NCBI RefSeq assembly: GCF_003337355.1
Contig: NZ_QPJW01000001.1
Coordinates: 1,178,001 to 1,242,000, forward strand
DNA length: 64,000 bases
DNA from: Fontibacillus phaseoli
GTDB lineage: Bacteria; Bacillota; Bacilli; Paenibacillales; Paenibacillaceae
Reading direction: 5' to 3'
Shown: positions 1 through 9,451 of the stretch, one piece after another
Numbering within the stretch: position 1 is the first letter of the stretch
Layout: every line of letters begins with the position of its first letter
The notes under the pieces: generated by a model
Database searches by the model: none
What the model was told of the DNA's origin: nothing
The model's input: the letters and a program-made list of their open reading frames with translations, nothing else
Translations under genes and position numbers: made by a program

Positions 1-261
1 TTTAAAAAGAACGGTCTGCTTATAGAGCTTACGCCGACGGAATTTTCGCTGATCCAGTATTTTCTGGAGCAGGAAAACACGCCGCTCAGCCGTGATCTCT
101 TGCTGGATCATGTCTGGGGTAAGGAATACATGGGCGATCCCAAAATCGTCGATGTAAATATCCGCAGGCTGCGGCAAAAGATCGAGAACAATCCGTCCGA
201 GCCGGCTTTTCTGCAAACCGTGTGGGGACACGGCTATAAGTGGAAAGGCGAGGGACAATGA
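1..261 (+). CDS. Response regulator, OmpR/PhoB family (C-terminal part only)
   Basis: The reading frame is open from the first base and ends in TGA at 259-261, giving 86 residues. They form the winged-helix DNA-binding domain of an OmpR/PhoB regulator: LTPTEFSLIQYFLEQ at the start, DVNIRRLRQKIE for the recognition helix, and the closing wing VWGHGYKW. The receiver domain lies outside the window. The stop overlaps the ATG of the sensor kinase (ATGA), so the two are translationally coupled and form one two-component system. Family assignment is secure; the regulon cannot be told from this fragment. Confidence 0.93.
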   Translation, partial: FKKNGLLIELTPTEFSLIQYFLEQENTPLSRDLLLDHVWGKEYMGDPKIVDVNIRRLRQKIENNPSEPAFLQTVWGHGYKWKGEGQ

Positions 262-1766
262 TCAAAAAAGGCATTGGCCGGCAAATCGTTTTACAGTACT
301 TTATCGTCGTATTCGTAACCTTGTTCATGGTCGAAGTAATTTTTTCATTGGCCATCCGCGTTTATTATTACGATACGATTTATAATCATATGTCCACCCA
401 CTCGACTTGGGCATCCGACTTCTTCCAGAAATTCGTGCGTCTGAACGCGGAGCGGGATCCCGATTATTTTACGGAAATGCTCCGTACGTTTGAACTCGAT
501 AATACGGAATTGATGATCCTGAACCGCAAGGGCGAGGTTGAGGCCAGCAGTAACGCTTTTCAGGCGGATAAGGCCATTCAGACAAGCGATGTATCGCAGG
601 CGGCAGCGGGTAGTGTGGGTAAATGGGTCGGCAGACAACCGTCCACCGGCGAAATGGTGATGGCCGTCTCAACGCCGCTTCAAGTCCGGGGAGAAAACAG
701 ATTTATCGTCAGGTTCGTCACCTCGCTGGAAGCGGTCAATTCCAATCTGATGAAGCTGTCGCTATTGTCAGCAGCGGTGTGTCTGGCGGTTCTGGCCCTT
801 GTCACCCTGTTCAGTATCGGGCTCGCCAATTCGATTGTGAAGCCGATCAATAACATCAGGGCGGTCTCGGCCCAGATGGCCAAGGGGAAGTTTGAATCCC
901 GGATCAAAGGCAACTACCGTTATGAGTTGGGAGAGCTTGCGGCTACGCTAAACTATATGGCGCAGGAAATCGTGCGCAGCAACCAGATCAAGGACGATTT
1001 TATCTCCTCCATTTCCCATGAGCTTAGAACGCCTTTGACGGGAATCAAGGGCTGGAGCGAAACGCTGACGCTCGGCGGTTTCGATCCGGAGGAAACGAAG
1101 CTCGGGATGGGGATCATCGCGAAAGAAACGGACCGGTTGATCGGTCTGGTGGAAGAAATGCTCGATTTCTCCAAGCTGCAACAGAACGAAATGAAGCTGG
1201 TCATCAGCCGGGTCAATCTCAAAGAACTGCTTCAGGAGACGATGCTGAACGTCTGGGCGAAAGCGGAGCAAAAGGGAATTCAGGTCAAACTGGAAGACCG
1301 GACCGTGCAAAATATCACCGTCGTCGGCGATGGCAACCGGTTAAAACAGGTATTCCTGAACGTGGTCGATAATGCGATCAAGTTCTCCAATGAAAATAGC
1401 TGGATTCACCTTGTGGTCAGCCGGACCGAACCGGAGAAGGTGCTGGTGGAAGTAGTGGATACCGGAATCGGAATCAGCGAGGAGCATTTGAACAAAGTGA
1501 AGGACCGATTCTTCCAGGTCAATCACCAGGGAGGCGGAACAGGGCTTGGGCTGGCAATCAGCCAGCAGCTCGTGGAGCTTCATCACGGTGAGATGGACAT
1601 CCATAGCGAGCTGGGCGTCGGGACCACGGTTTCCGTCAAATTGCCGCTGGCAGAGCCGGAGGAGGAAGACCTGGAAAGTACTGATACCACGGGTGAAAGT
1701 GCAGTCTCAGCCGGAGATGGACCTGATAATAAGTCAGGTCCGGACAAAGAAGGGGAAATGCGATGA
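258..1766 (+). CDS. Membrane sensor histidine kinase (HAMP-HisKA-HATPase)
   Basis: About 502 residues from the ATG at 258, chosen over an upstream in-frame GTG at 240 because GGCGAGGG sits just before it and it overlaps the regulator stop. Order: TM1 near residues 12-34, an extracytoplasmic sensor loop of about 130 residues, TM2 near 165-190, HAMP, HisKA with the phospho-acceptor in SHELRTPL (about His254), then the ATPase with DNAIKFS (N box), DTGIGI (G1) and GGGTGLGLAI (G2). There is no PAS domain between HAMP and HisKA, so it is not WalK-type. The last 35 residues are acidic and probably disordered. It partners the upstream regulator; the signal is unknown. Confidence 0.93.
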   Translation: MIKKGIGRQIVLQYFIVVFVTLFMVEVIFSLAIRVYYYDTIYNHMSTHSTWASDFFQKFVRLNAERDPDYFTEMLRTFELDNTELMILNRKGEVEASSNAFQADKAIQTSDVSQAAAGSVGKWVGRQPSTGEMVMAVSTPLQVRGENRFIVRFVTSLEAVNSNLMKLSLLSAAVCLAVLALVTLFSIGLANSIVKPINNIRAVSAQMAKGKFESRIKGNYRYELGELAATLNYMAQEIVRSNQIKDDFISSISHELRTPLTGIKGWSETLTLGGFDPEETKLGMGIIAKETDRLIGLVEEMLDFSKLQQNEMKLVISRVNLKELLQETMLNVWAKAEQKGIQVKLEDRTVQNITVVGDGNRLKQVFLNVVDNAIKFSNENSWIHLVVSRTEPEKVLVEVVDTGIGISEEHLNKVKDRFFQVNHQGGGTGLGLAISQQLVELHHGEMDIHSELGVGTTVSVKLPLAEPEEEDLESTDTTGESAVSAGDGPDNKSGPDKEGEMR

Positions 1767-2311
1767 AAGAGCTGTTAGATACTATGGAGACTACTGCCGG
1801 CATCTTTCAAATCGGACTTGCGGATGAGGATGATACAGAACTTGTACGGAGCTTGTTGATTGAAGCGGCGACCTGGATGGAATCTTCAGGGATTAAACAG
1901 TGGAATCCGGAGCAATTTACGGAGGAAGTGATCTCTTCCTATTTTACCAATCGGGATGTTTACTTGTTGTTGAGAGCTGATGATCATGACCCTGCAGGGC
2001 TATTCACGCTGCAGACATCGGATTGTGATTATTGGGGGGAGCTTAACGACGAAGGCTACAGCTATTTGCACCGTTTAACCGTAAGACCAACCTACCGGGG
2101 GCACGCCTTGGGGCGCGAATTAATCTACTGGGCGGCGAAGCGCAGCCGCAGTCTGGGGCGGAAGGGATTGCGTTTTGACTGTTGGAACGAAAACCGCAAG
2201 CTGAATCCTTATTACCGGGAGTTAGGTATGGAAGAACGGGGGCTTGGGAAGTTGAACGGCAGGCAATATATTTTGTACGAGATGGATGCAACGGTTTTTC
2301 AGCGGGTATAG
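1763..2311 (+). CDS. GNAT family N-acetyltransferase
   Basis: 182 residues, with its ATG overlapping the kinase stop by 4 bp, so it is co-translated with the two-component system. The acetyl-CoA signature RLTVRPTYRGHALGRELIYWA (motif A, with R-G-H-A-L-G as the pyrophosphate loop) lies near residues 95-115, and a motif B-like tail with ENRKLNPYYRELGMEERG follows. That tail is typical of small-molecule or protein N-acetyltransferases. The substrate cannot be inferred. Translational coupling to a sensor kinase is uncommon for this family and may make it part of the response. Confidence 0.85.
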   Translation: MKELLDTMETTAGIFQIGLADEDDTELVRSLLIEAATWMESSGIKQWNPEQFTEEVISSYFTNRDVYLLLRADDHDPAGLFTLQTSDCDYWGELNDEGYSYLHRLTVRPTYRGHALGRELIYWAAKRSRSLGRKGLRFDCWNENRKLNPYYRELGMEERGLGKLNGRQYILYEMDATVFQRV

Positions 2312-2326
2312 CCTAAACAAACACAC

Positions 2327-2371
2327 AAAGGGTGCCGGCCAAGACAACTTGGCTGACACCCTTTCTATATA
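2327..2371 (+). terminator. Intrinsic terminator after the two-component/GNAT operon
   Basis: Arms AAAGGGTG (2327-2334) and CACCCTTT (2357-2364) enclose a second pairing CCAAG/CTTGG. A short T-containing tail follows. It lies between this operon and convergent glgC. Confidence 0.75.
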
Positions 2372-2393
2372 TAAAGAAACAATGATGATGCTG

Positions 2394-3617
2394 TTAGGAC
2401 GACAAGCCTTCGGCGCGCAAGCGGGCCGTCTTGTCGTATACTTCCTTCAACAGGCGGGAAGGCTGAGGGCGTAGGGCGGGTTTGGCTACCACGGTTTCGT
2501 ACGGACCAATGACGATAATTTCATCCGCCGTGCCTTTGATTACCGCACCGTCATGGATCACCGCACCTTCGCCGATGATCGCCCGCTCGATTAAAGCACC
2601 GCGTCCAATGCGGGCGTTAGGCATGATCACGCTATCCTTGATTTTGGTGTAGCGGCCGACCTCTGTTCCTACAAAGAGCACAGAACGCTCTGAATAACCT
2701 TCAAGTGCACAGCAATCGTGGATCAGGGAACTCTTGGTCTGAACGCTGCGCGTTTTCAAAGCCCTTGGCTTGGAGCTGGCTTGATCCCGGGTATACATTG
2801 GCCAAGCTTCATTCAAAAACTTCCAGTCGGAGTCTTTGGCAAGCAGGTCCATATGGGCTTCCCACAGACTTTGAACAGTTCCCACATCGCGCCAGTAGCC
2901 TTTGAATTCATAAGCGTGCAGCGGTCTTTCGCCGGCCAGCATTTTCGGGATCACGTCTTTCCCGAAATCATGGCTGGAGTTTTCGTTCATGGCGTCTTCG
3001 ATCAAATGCTGTTTAAGGAAATCCCATTTAAACAAATAAATGCCCATCGAAGCCAGGTTACTGGCGGGTTTTTCCGGTTTCTCGGCAAATTCCGTAATTC
3101 TCGATTGTTCGTCCGTGGACATGACGCCGAAGCGGTGAGCCTCATCCCATGGAACAGGCATTACGGAAATCGTCGCTGATGCTTCGGAAGAAATATGGAA
3201 CTGGAGCATTTCGCGGTAATCCATATGATAAATATGGTCTCCCGACAAAATCAGTACATTTTCCGGTTCATGACTGTCCACATACTCGATATTCTTGAAA
3301 ATAGCGTCTGCAGTTCCTGCATACTCCTCTACGCCTGCGTTGTAAGAAGGAAGCAGCGAAATTCCGTTGTCAGCACATCGCGGAAGGTTCCAGGCCTCTC
3401 CTTCTCCGATATGTTCATGCAAGGACTCTGCTTCATATTGGGTAAGTACACCGATCGTATCAATACCTGAATTAACGCAATTGCTGAGAGGAAAATCGAT
3501 GATTCGATAATGGCCGCCAAAAGGAACGGCGGGTTTGGCGAGTTTGGACGTAAGCGGAGACAATCGTCTACCCTCACCACCGGCCAGCAGCATAGCAATA
3601 CAGTCTTTCTTTTTCAT
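2394..3617 (-). CDS. glgC: Glucose-1-phosphate adenylyltransferase
   Basis: 407 residues. It makes ADP-glucose from ATP and glucose-1-phosphate, the committed step of bacterial glycogen synthesis. The N-terminal nucleotidyltransferase signature [21 protein letters not shown] is intact, followed by [19 protein letters not shown] and the sugar-phosphate region. The C-terminal 110 residues form a left-handed beta-helix of hexapeptide-like repeats ([24 protein letters not shown]). GGGAGG precedes the ATG. It is transcribed divergently from glgB-glgA, unlike the single glgBCDAP operon of B. subtilis, and no glgD is present. The length is normal. Confidence 0.96.
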   Translation of the reverse strand: MKKKDCIAMLLAGGEGRRLSPLTSKLAKPAVPFGGHYRIIDFPLSNCVNSGIDTIGVLTQYEAESLHEHIGEGEAWNLPRCADNGISLLPSYNAGVEEYAGTADAIFKNIEYVDSHEPENVLILSGDHIYHMDYREMLQFHISSEASATISVMPVPWDEAHRFGVMSTDEQSRITEFAEKPEKPASNLASMGIYLFKWDFLKQHLIEDAMNENSSHDFGKDVIPKMLAGERPLHAYEFKGYWRDVGTVQSLWEAHMDLLAKDSDWKFLNEAWPMYTRDQASSKPRALKTRSVQTKSSLIHDCCALEGYSERSVLFVGTEVGRYTKIKDSVIMPNARIGRGALIERAIIGEGAVIHDGAVIKGTADEIIVIGPYETVVAKPALRPQPSRLLKEVYDKTARLRAEGLSS

Positions 3618-3809
3618 TTTCGTTTCCCTCCCGTAAGGTTTCGTCTGTGTAGTACATACATAAACGAGATATAATGTGGTTGAAACTAGAATTATGGAAA
3701 ACTGAAGAAAATATTACATTTATTTTTTCATTTCTAAATTTTGTTGTTCAGTTTCCTGGATTTTTGGGTAAATATTTAAGTGGGACTATACATAAAAGCA
3801 GGTGATCAA

Positions 3810-5753
3810 TTGTCTGAATCATTGAATAACGATGTTTTATCCGGGACAGATATTTATTTGTTTCATGAAGGAACGCTGTACCAAAGTTACCGGACTTTTG
3901 GCGCACATGTTACGAAAGAAAACAACCTTTCCGGGGTCCGGTTCACGGTTTGGGCGCCAGCCGCGCTTCAAGTCTCCCTGGCCTCCGATTGGAACGGTTG
4001 GAACGGGGAAAATGATTTATTATATAAGATACCCGATTCCGGGATTTGGACTCGCTTTTTCCCCGGGGTGCCGGAAGGAACTTTTTACAAGTATGAGATC
4101 ACGGGACCGGACGGCAATAAATTTCTGAAATCCGACCCCTATGCTTTTTTTGCAGAAGTAAGACCAGCTACCGCCTCCGTCGTAAAATCGATTGATGGTT
4201 ACTCTTGGGGAGATGCGGCCTGGAGGCGGAGAAAACGTGCTCCTTACCAAAGACCGCTGAACATATATGAACTCCATTTCGGGACCTGGAAACAGCGGGA
4301 AGACGGAAGTCTCTACACTTATCGGGAAATGGCCGACCTCCTTATTCCATACGTCGAACAAATGGGCTACACGCATATCGAAATTATGCCCCTGACCGAG
4401 CATCCTTATGATTTATCCTGGGGCTATCAGGCTACGGGTTATTATGCCCCGACCAGCCGGTTCGGGGAACCGAAGGATCTGATGTATTTCGTGGACCGCT
4501 GCCATGCGGCGGGGATCGGGGTGCTGCTCGATTGGGTTCCGGGACATTTTACGAAAGATGCCCATGGGTTGCGCATGTTCGACGGCACGGCGCAGTTCGA
4601 ATACGGTGATCCGGCCAAGGCGGAGAAACCGGGATGGGGAACGCTTAGCTTCGATTTCGGCAAGCCGGAAGTCCGGGCTTTTCTGATCTCCAATGCGCTT
4701 TATTGGCTCGAACTGTATCATTTTGACGGACTGCGCGTGGATGCCGTAACCAGTATGCTGCGTCTGGACTTCGAGAAATCGGAGGGCCAATATACAAGGA
4801 ACGAGCGCGGCGGTGTTGAAAATTTGGAGGCGATATCTTTCCTGCAGCAGTTGAATGAGGCGGTGTTCCGATATTTTCCCCATGCCTTGATGATGGCGGA
4901 GGAATCCAGCGCCTGGCCGCTCGTTACGGCCCCGGTACATGAAGGCGGGCTAGGATTTAATTACAAATGGAATATGGGATGGATGAATGACACGCTTGCG
5001 TACGTGGAAACGCCGTTCATTGACCGGCCCAAGCGCCACCATTTGCTTACGTTTCCGATTTGCTACGCTTATTCAGAAAATTTCACGCTGCCTCTCTCCC
5101 ATGACGAGGTGGTCCATGGCAAGAAATCGCTGCTGGACAAAATGCCGGGCACTTATGAGGAGAAATTTGCCGGACTCCGGCTGCTGCTTGGTTATCAGAT
5201 GACCTCTCCAGGCAAGAAACTGATGTTTATGGGCGGGGAGTTCGGCCAGTTTATCGAATGGCGGGATAAAGGGGAATTGGATTGGTTCCTGCTTGAGTAC
5301 GAGTCGCACAAGAAAATGCAGAAGTATGCGGCGGATTTGAATCATCTGTACTTGCGGGAACCGGCGCTTTGGGAGCTGGACCATACCTTTGAAGGCTACC
5401 AGTGGATTAATGCGGATGACGCGGATCAGAGCGTAATTTGTTATTTGCGTATTGGAAAAAAGGTCAAAGATACGCTGCTTGTCATCATTAATTTTCAGCC
5501 GCTAACGCGAACTCCATACCGCCTGGGCGTTCCTAAAGCCGGCTTGTACGAAGAAATATTCAACAGTCAACTTCCGGAGTTCGGAGGCAGTGGACTAACG
5601 AACAAGCGGGGCGTGATGAGCGAAAAAATCTCTTGGCATAACCAGAAGGACAGTCTGGAATTGACCCTGCCGCCGCTTAGCTTTTCGATCTGGAAACGAA
5701 CCGCAGTTGCGGCAACGGCAAAACCGACATCGCTAGGGAGGAAGAAAAAATGA
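3810..5753 (+). CDS. glgB: 1,4-alpha-glucan branching enzyme
   Basis: About 647 residues from the TTG at 3810, preferred because AGGTG lies 5 nt upstream; an in-frame GTG at 3780 has no ribosome site. It transfers glucan segments to alpha-1,6 branch points. Seen: an N-terminal CBM48-like domain (VRFTVWAPAALQVSLASDWNGW), then a GH13 barrel with GLRVDAVTSML (nucleophile Asp, about 311), MMAEESSAWP (acid/base Glu, about 364) and LSHDEVVHGK (transition-state Asp, about 432). An all-beta C-terminal domain closes it. It overlaps glgA by 4 bp. The 192 bp between glgC and this start must hold both divergent promoters. Confidence 0.95.
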   Translation: MSESLNNDVLSGTDIYLFHEGTLYQSYRTFGAHVTKENNLSGVRFTVWAPAALQVSLASDWNGWNGENDLLYKIPDSGIWTRFFPGVPEGTFYKYEITGPDGNKFLKSDPYAFFAEVRPATASVVKSIDGYSWGDAAWRRRKRAPYQRPLNIYELHFGTWKQREDGSLYTYREMADLLIPYVEQMGYTHIEIMPLTEHPYDLSWGYQATGYYAPTSRFGEPKDLMYFVDRCHAAGIGVLLDWVPGHFTKDAHGLRMFDGTAQFEYGDPAKAEKPGWGTLSFDFGKPEVRAFLISNALYWLELYHFDGLRVDAVTSMLRLDFEKSEGQYTRNERGGVENLEAISFLQQLNEAVFRYFPHALMMAEESSAWPLVTAPVHEGGLGFNYKWNMGWMNDTLAYVETPFIDRPKRHHLLTFPICYAYSENFTLPLSHDEVVHGKKSLLDKMPGTYEEKFAGLRLLLGYQMTSPGKKLMFMGGEFGQFIEWRDKGELDWFLLEYESHKKMQKYAADLNHLYLREPALWELDHTFEGYQWINADDADQSVICYLRIGKKVKDTLLVIINFQPLTRTPYRLGVPKAGLYEEIFNSQLPEFGGSGLTNKRGVMSEKISWHNQKDSLELTLPPLSFSIWKRTAVAATAKPTSLGRKKK

Positions 5754-7186
5754 AAATATTATTCGCTGCGGCCGAAGCGGGGCCGTTCATTAAAACCGGG
5801 GGACTGGCCGACGTGATCGGGGCTTTGCCCAAAGCGCTTAAGCAGGCGGGGCATGACGTCAGGGTCGTGTTGCCCAAATACAAAGATATCCCGGCCGCTT
5901 ATACCGAGATGTTGCAGCATCTGGGCGAAGTGACGGTTCCTGTAGGATGGCGTCAACAATACGGCGGTATACAGTATCTGGTTTGGGACGGTGTGCCGGT
6001 TTATTTTATCGACAACGAATATTATTTTGGCCGGGACGGGGTGTACGGCTATTGGGATGATGGCGAACGGTTCGCCTATTTGAACCGGGCCGTGCTGGAA
6101 ATCCTTCCGGCCATTGATTTCTTCCCGGATGTGCTGCATTGTCATGATTGGCATACCGCAATGATTCCGCTGCTGCTGCAGGAGCATTATCGGTGGAATC
6201 CTGAGTATGCGGACATCCGGACCGTCTTTACCATTCACAACTTGCTGTATCAGGGGATTTTCCCATATGAGGTGCTCGGCGACTTGCTGAGCTTGCCGCA
6301 CGGCTATTTTACGACAGATGGTGTGGAGTATAACGGGAATGTCAGCTTCATGAAAGCGGGCCTGGTGTTCGCCGATCATGTAACGACCGTGAGTCCGACT
6401 TATGCTTCCGAGATTCGGACTGAGCATTACGGTTACGGCATGGACGGTTTGCTCCGCTCGCTCGGAGACCGGATGTCGGGCATTGTTAACGGAGTCGACG
6501 TGAAGCTGTACAATCCGTCAACCGATCACGAGCTTGCGGTCCGCTACCGAACAAGCCTGGCCAAGAAGCGGGAAAACAAAGCCGTTCTACAGCGGGAACT
6601 CGGTCTGCCCGTAGCTCCGGAAATTCCGTTGATTGGGATGATTACCCGGCTCGTGGAGCCGAAGGGACTCGATTTGGTCACCCGGATTATGGATGAGTGG
6701 CTGCATTTTGACGAAGTTCAATTCGTCGTCCTGGGTACCGGAGACCGCGCCTATGAAGATTGGTTCAAGGAAGCCGGATACCGGCATCCGGAGAAGCTGT
6801 CGGTCCAGATTAAATTCAGCGACGGATTATCCCGCCGGATCTATGCCGGAAGCGATCTGTTTCTGATGCCGTCGCGGTTTGAACCTTGCGGCATCAGCCA
6901 ATTGTTGGCGCTGCGGTACGGCAGCATCCCGGTCGTCCGGGAAACCGGCGGGCTGAATGATACGGTGCATGCTTACAATGAATTTACGGGGGAAGGCAAC
7001 GGATTCACCTTCCAGAATTTCAATGCCCATGATCTGCTGCATACGCTGCGTAGAAGCGTCTCGTTCTATCATCGTCCGGAAGATTGGAAAAGGATCGTGG
7101 CTAACGCTTTTGCCGGAGATTACAGTTGGAACAGCTCGGCGGAAGCGTATATCGATATTTACAAACAAATTACTCAGAAGCCTTAA
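5750..7186 (+). CDS. glgA: Glycogen synthase (ADP-glucose dependent)
   Basis: 478 residues, GT5 family, elongating alpha-1,4-glucan from ADP-glucose. The N-terminal loop MKILFAAAEAGPFIKTGGLADV carries the KTGGL nucleotide-binding motif. The C-terminal Rossmann domain has SRFEPCGISQLLALRYGSIP followed by RETGGLNDTV, the conserved E-x7-E region with the second GGL. The start ATG overlaps the glgB stop (ATGA), so branching enzyme and synthase are coupled. Length matches the family. Confidence 0.97.
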   Translation: MKILFAAAEAGPFIKTGGLADVIGALPKALKQAGHDVRVVLPKYKDIPAAYTEMLQHLGEVTVPVGWRQQYGGIQYLVWDGVPVYFIDNEYYFGRDGVYGYWDDGERFAYLNRAVLEILPAIDFFPDVLHCHDWHTAMIPLLLQEHYRWNPEYADIRTVFTIHNLLYQGIFPYEVLGDLLSLPHGYFTTDGVEYNGNVSFMKAGLVFADHVTTVSPTYASEIRTEHYGYGMDGLLRSLGDRMSGIVNGVDVKLYNPSTDHELAVRYRTSLAKKRENKAVLQRELGLPVAPEIPLIGMITRLVEPKGLDLVTRIMDEWLHFDEVQFVVLGTGDRAYEDWFKEAGYRHPEKLSVQIKFSDGLSRRIYAGSDLFLMPSRFEPCGISQLLALRYGSIPVVRETGGLNDTVHAYNEFTGEGNGFTFQNFNAHDLLHTLRRSVSFYHRPEDWKRIVANAFAGDYSWNSSAEAYIDIYKQITQKP

Positions 7187-7193
7187 AGACCCC

Positions 7194-7239
7194 AAAAATC
7201 CCCCTATTCGAAGGATGGCTTCGAACAGGGGGATTTTTT
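7194..7239. terminator. Bidirectional terminator between glgA and the amylase gene
   Basis: Long near-perfect hairpin: AAAAATCCCCCTATTCGAAG on the left pairs with CTTCGAACAGGGGGATTTTT on the right. A-tract and T-tract flanks serve both convergent genes. Confidence 0.9.
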
Positions 7240-7247
7240 ATGCGCGG

Positions 7248-8993
7248 TTATTTTAATTTGCGGTACAGAATCCGGAATCCGAACGGGTCGAGCCCGATAT
7301 TCATCATTCCGTCCTTGGGTTTTACTTTCACCTCGGACAGCGCATCCCGCCAGTCTTCTGTTTCCATGGGATGGGAGAGCGTACGGTATTTTCCGGTGTT
7401 GTTCATCCAGATCGTAAAATGCATGCGTTCGTCCATTCGTTCATAAACGATGCATGGGTCGTTCGGGTTCGCCTGCAGAAAGCGGAAACGTCCTTGACGG
7501 AGGGCGCCGTGTTCCTTGCGCAGCGCGATCATCATTTTATAAAAATCGTATAGCTCCCGGTCCTGCTTCCTGGGATCCCATTCCATGCATTTCCGGCAAT
7601 CAGGGTCACCCTCACCCGTAATTCCGACCTCATCGCCGTAAAAAATGCAAGGCGTGCCGATGTAAGTAAACAGGAAAACGACGCATAGCTTCAGTTTCCT
7701 TTTGTCGCTGCCCACCCGGGTCAACAATCGAGGGGTGTCATGACTGCACAACATGTTGAATACTACTTCATTCGTCTGCTGAGGGTAGCGCATAATCAAT
7801 GAACCCATTTCGTTCGAAAAGTTGTAGCCGTCCATGCCGCCGTTGAAAAACTCCAGCACCTTGTCGGCAAACGGATAGTTCATTACGGAATCGAACTGGT
7901 CTCCAAGCAGCCAGGTGAGGGAATCGCTCCAAACTTCGCCGATAATGTAGGCTTCCGGGTTGGCCTCTTTGACGACTTTGCGGAAATCGCGCCAGAAATG
8001 GTGGTCGACCTCGTTGGCTACGTCGAGACGCCAGCCGTCGAGCTTGATTTCACGGATCCAGTACTCTGCGACGCCGAGCAAATACTCCTTGACTTCGGGA
8101 TTCGCGGTATTGAATTTGGGCATATTGCCGAAAAAGCCGAAGGTATCATACGTTGGAATCCCGTCTTTGATTTGAGCGGGAAACTCATTAATATGAAACC
8201 AGTCCGCGTATTTAGAGCCTGCACCATTTCGGAGCACGTCCTGAAAAGGGGGGAATTGTTCGCCGCAGTGGTTGAATACGGCATCGAGCACGACCCTGAT
8301 CCCGCGGTCATGGCACGCACCCACGACCTCTTTTAACAGCTCGTTGTCTCCGAATTGGGGATCGACCTTTTTGTAATCCACGGTATCGTATTTGTGGTTG
8401 GAAGGGGATACGAAGAGCGGCGTAAAATAGATCGCATTAATGCCCAGATCAATCAGGTCATCGAGGTGCTCGAGGACGCCTTTCAGATCGCCGCCGAAAA
8501 AGTTATCGCCGGCCGGCTTGCCGCCCCAAGCCTGAACATGATCGGGATCATTGGAGGGGTCGCCGTTGGCGAACCGTTCGGGCATAATTTGATAAAACAC
8601 CGCTTTCTTGGCCCATTCCGGTACTTTGAATAGGTCGATTTCATGAATATACGGAAATTCGTAAAGTTCGCCCGGCGGTGTCGGACCTTCGTGCTGAATG
8701 CCCGTATCCATCATATATACGGTTTCAGAACCTGCAATCAGTTTAAAAGCGTAGGAAAGGCGTTTGAATCTGGGCTTTACGGCGGCCTCCCAGTAATCGA
8801 ATATCCGGTCGTGGGCCGCTTTTTCCATCGGGATTTCCTGATATGTTCCATCCCAGTCATATTTATCGCCCGTCATCGCAAATACTTGTTCAACATCGTC
8901 CCGTTTGGTTCGCACCCGCAGATGTATCGTTGCAGTGTCGTAGGCATAGGCCCATTTATCCCGCGGTACATGGTACAAAGCTTCTAGCAGCAC
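7248..8993 (-). CDS. Cytoplasmic alpha-amylase, neopullulanase/cyclomaltodextrinase type (GH13_20)
   Basis: 581 residues from a GTG at 8993, chosen because AAGGAGGT lies 7 nt upstream and the resulting N terminus (MLLEALYHVPRDKWAYAYD) matches the usual family start; a GTG at 9002 would overlap the ribosome site. An N-terminal CBM34-like domain (1-125) precedes the GH13 barrel. Signature regions are DAVFNHCG, GWRLDVANEVDHHFW (nucleophile Asp), IGEVWSD (acid/base Glu), LCSHDTPRLL, and MPKFN, the region V marker of this subfamily. There is no signal peptide, so it degrades imported dextrins or glycogen-derived oligosaccharides inside the cell. It is convergent with glgBA. Confidence 0.93.
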   Translation of the reverse strand: MLLEALYHVPRDKWAYAYDTATIHLRVRTKRDDVEQVFAMTGDKYDWDGTYQEIPMEKAAHDRIFDYWEAAVKPRFKRLSYAFKLIAGSETVYMMDTGIQHEGPTPPGELYEFPYIHEIDLFKVPEWAKKAVFYQIMPERFANGDPSNDPDHVQAWGGKPAGDNFFGGDLKGVLEHLDDLIDLGINAIYFTPLFVSPSNHKYDTVDYKKVDPQFGDNELLKEVVGACHDRGIRVVLDAVFNHCGEQFPPFQDVLRNGAGSKYADWFHINEFPAQIKDGIPTYDTFGFFGNMPKFNTANPEVKEYLLGVAEYWIREIKLDGWRLDVANEVDHHFWRDFRKVVKEANPEAYIIGEVWSDSLTWLLGDQFDSVMNYPFADKVLEFFNGGMDGYNFSNEMGSLIMRYPQQTNEVVFNMLCSHDTPRLLTRVGSDKRKLKLCVVFLFTYIGTPCIFYGDEVGITGEGDPDCRKCMEWDPRKQDRELYDFYKMMIALRKEHGALRQGRFRFLQANPNDPCIVYERMDERMHFTIWMNNTGKYRTLSHPMETEDWRDALSEVKVKPKDGMMNIGLDPFGFRILYRKLK

Positions 8994-9368
8994 AAGGGCC
9001 ACCTCCTTAACGTAACTTGAAAAAACGAGTCATGTTTTTCAGCTAATTAATAACCAAATGAGGCCTGATATGAACCATTATTCCCACACTTTACCCATGT
9101 ATGTTCATTTTGACCGAAGAGTTCGCCTATATTTAAAAATTATAAATTTTAATAAAAATACATTCGGGATGCAAAAGACTTATTTGTTATATTGGCCAGG
9201 AATAGGGGAATATAATGAAGGATCATCTGAGTTTATTGTAAAATTTTATGATGAATATTGAAATTACACAGGGAAGTAACATTCATGCCGAATTGACCGG
9301 AGTTTTATTAAAAAGGGCTAGGATTCCTATTTGTAAAAAATATGTGTGAAATCATAAAGAAAAATTCT
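8994..9368. other. Intergenic gap, no gene seen
   Basis: A+T-rich upstream DNA between the divergent amylase and ABC-transporter genes. Apart from the amylase ribosome site (9001-9008, minus strand) I see no coding sequence, RNA or clear repeat here. Confidence 0.6.
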
Positions 9369-9397
9369 TTGCATATATATGCAGGTTGATTTATAAT
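9369..9397 (+). promoter_or_regulatory. Sigma-A type promoter of the amino acid ABC operon
   Basis: TTGCAT at 9369-9374, a 17-bp spacer, and a perfect TATAAT at 9392-9397. It lies 55 bp before the binding-protein start. Confidence 0.75.
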
Positions 9398-9451
9398 TAG
9401 CCCAGTAAATTAATTGTTGAACATAAATATTTTCTGACGGGAGAGAAACAG

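Noticed and set aside
5759..6427. 222-codon frame antisense to glgA
   Set aside because: Shadow of glgA; no start signals.
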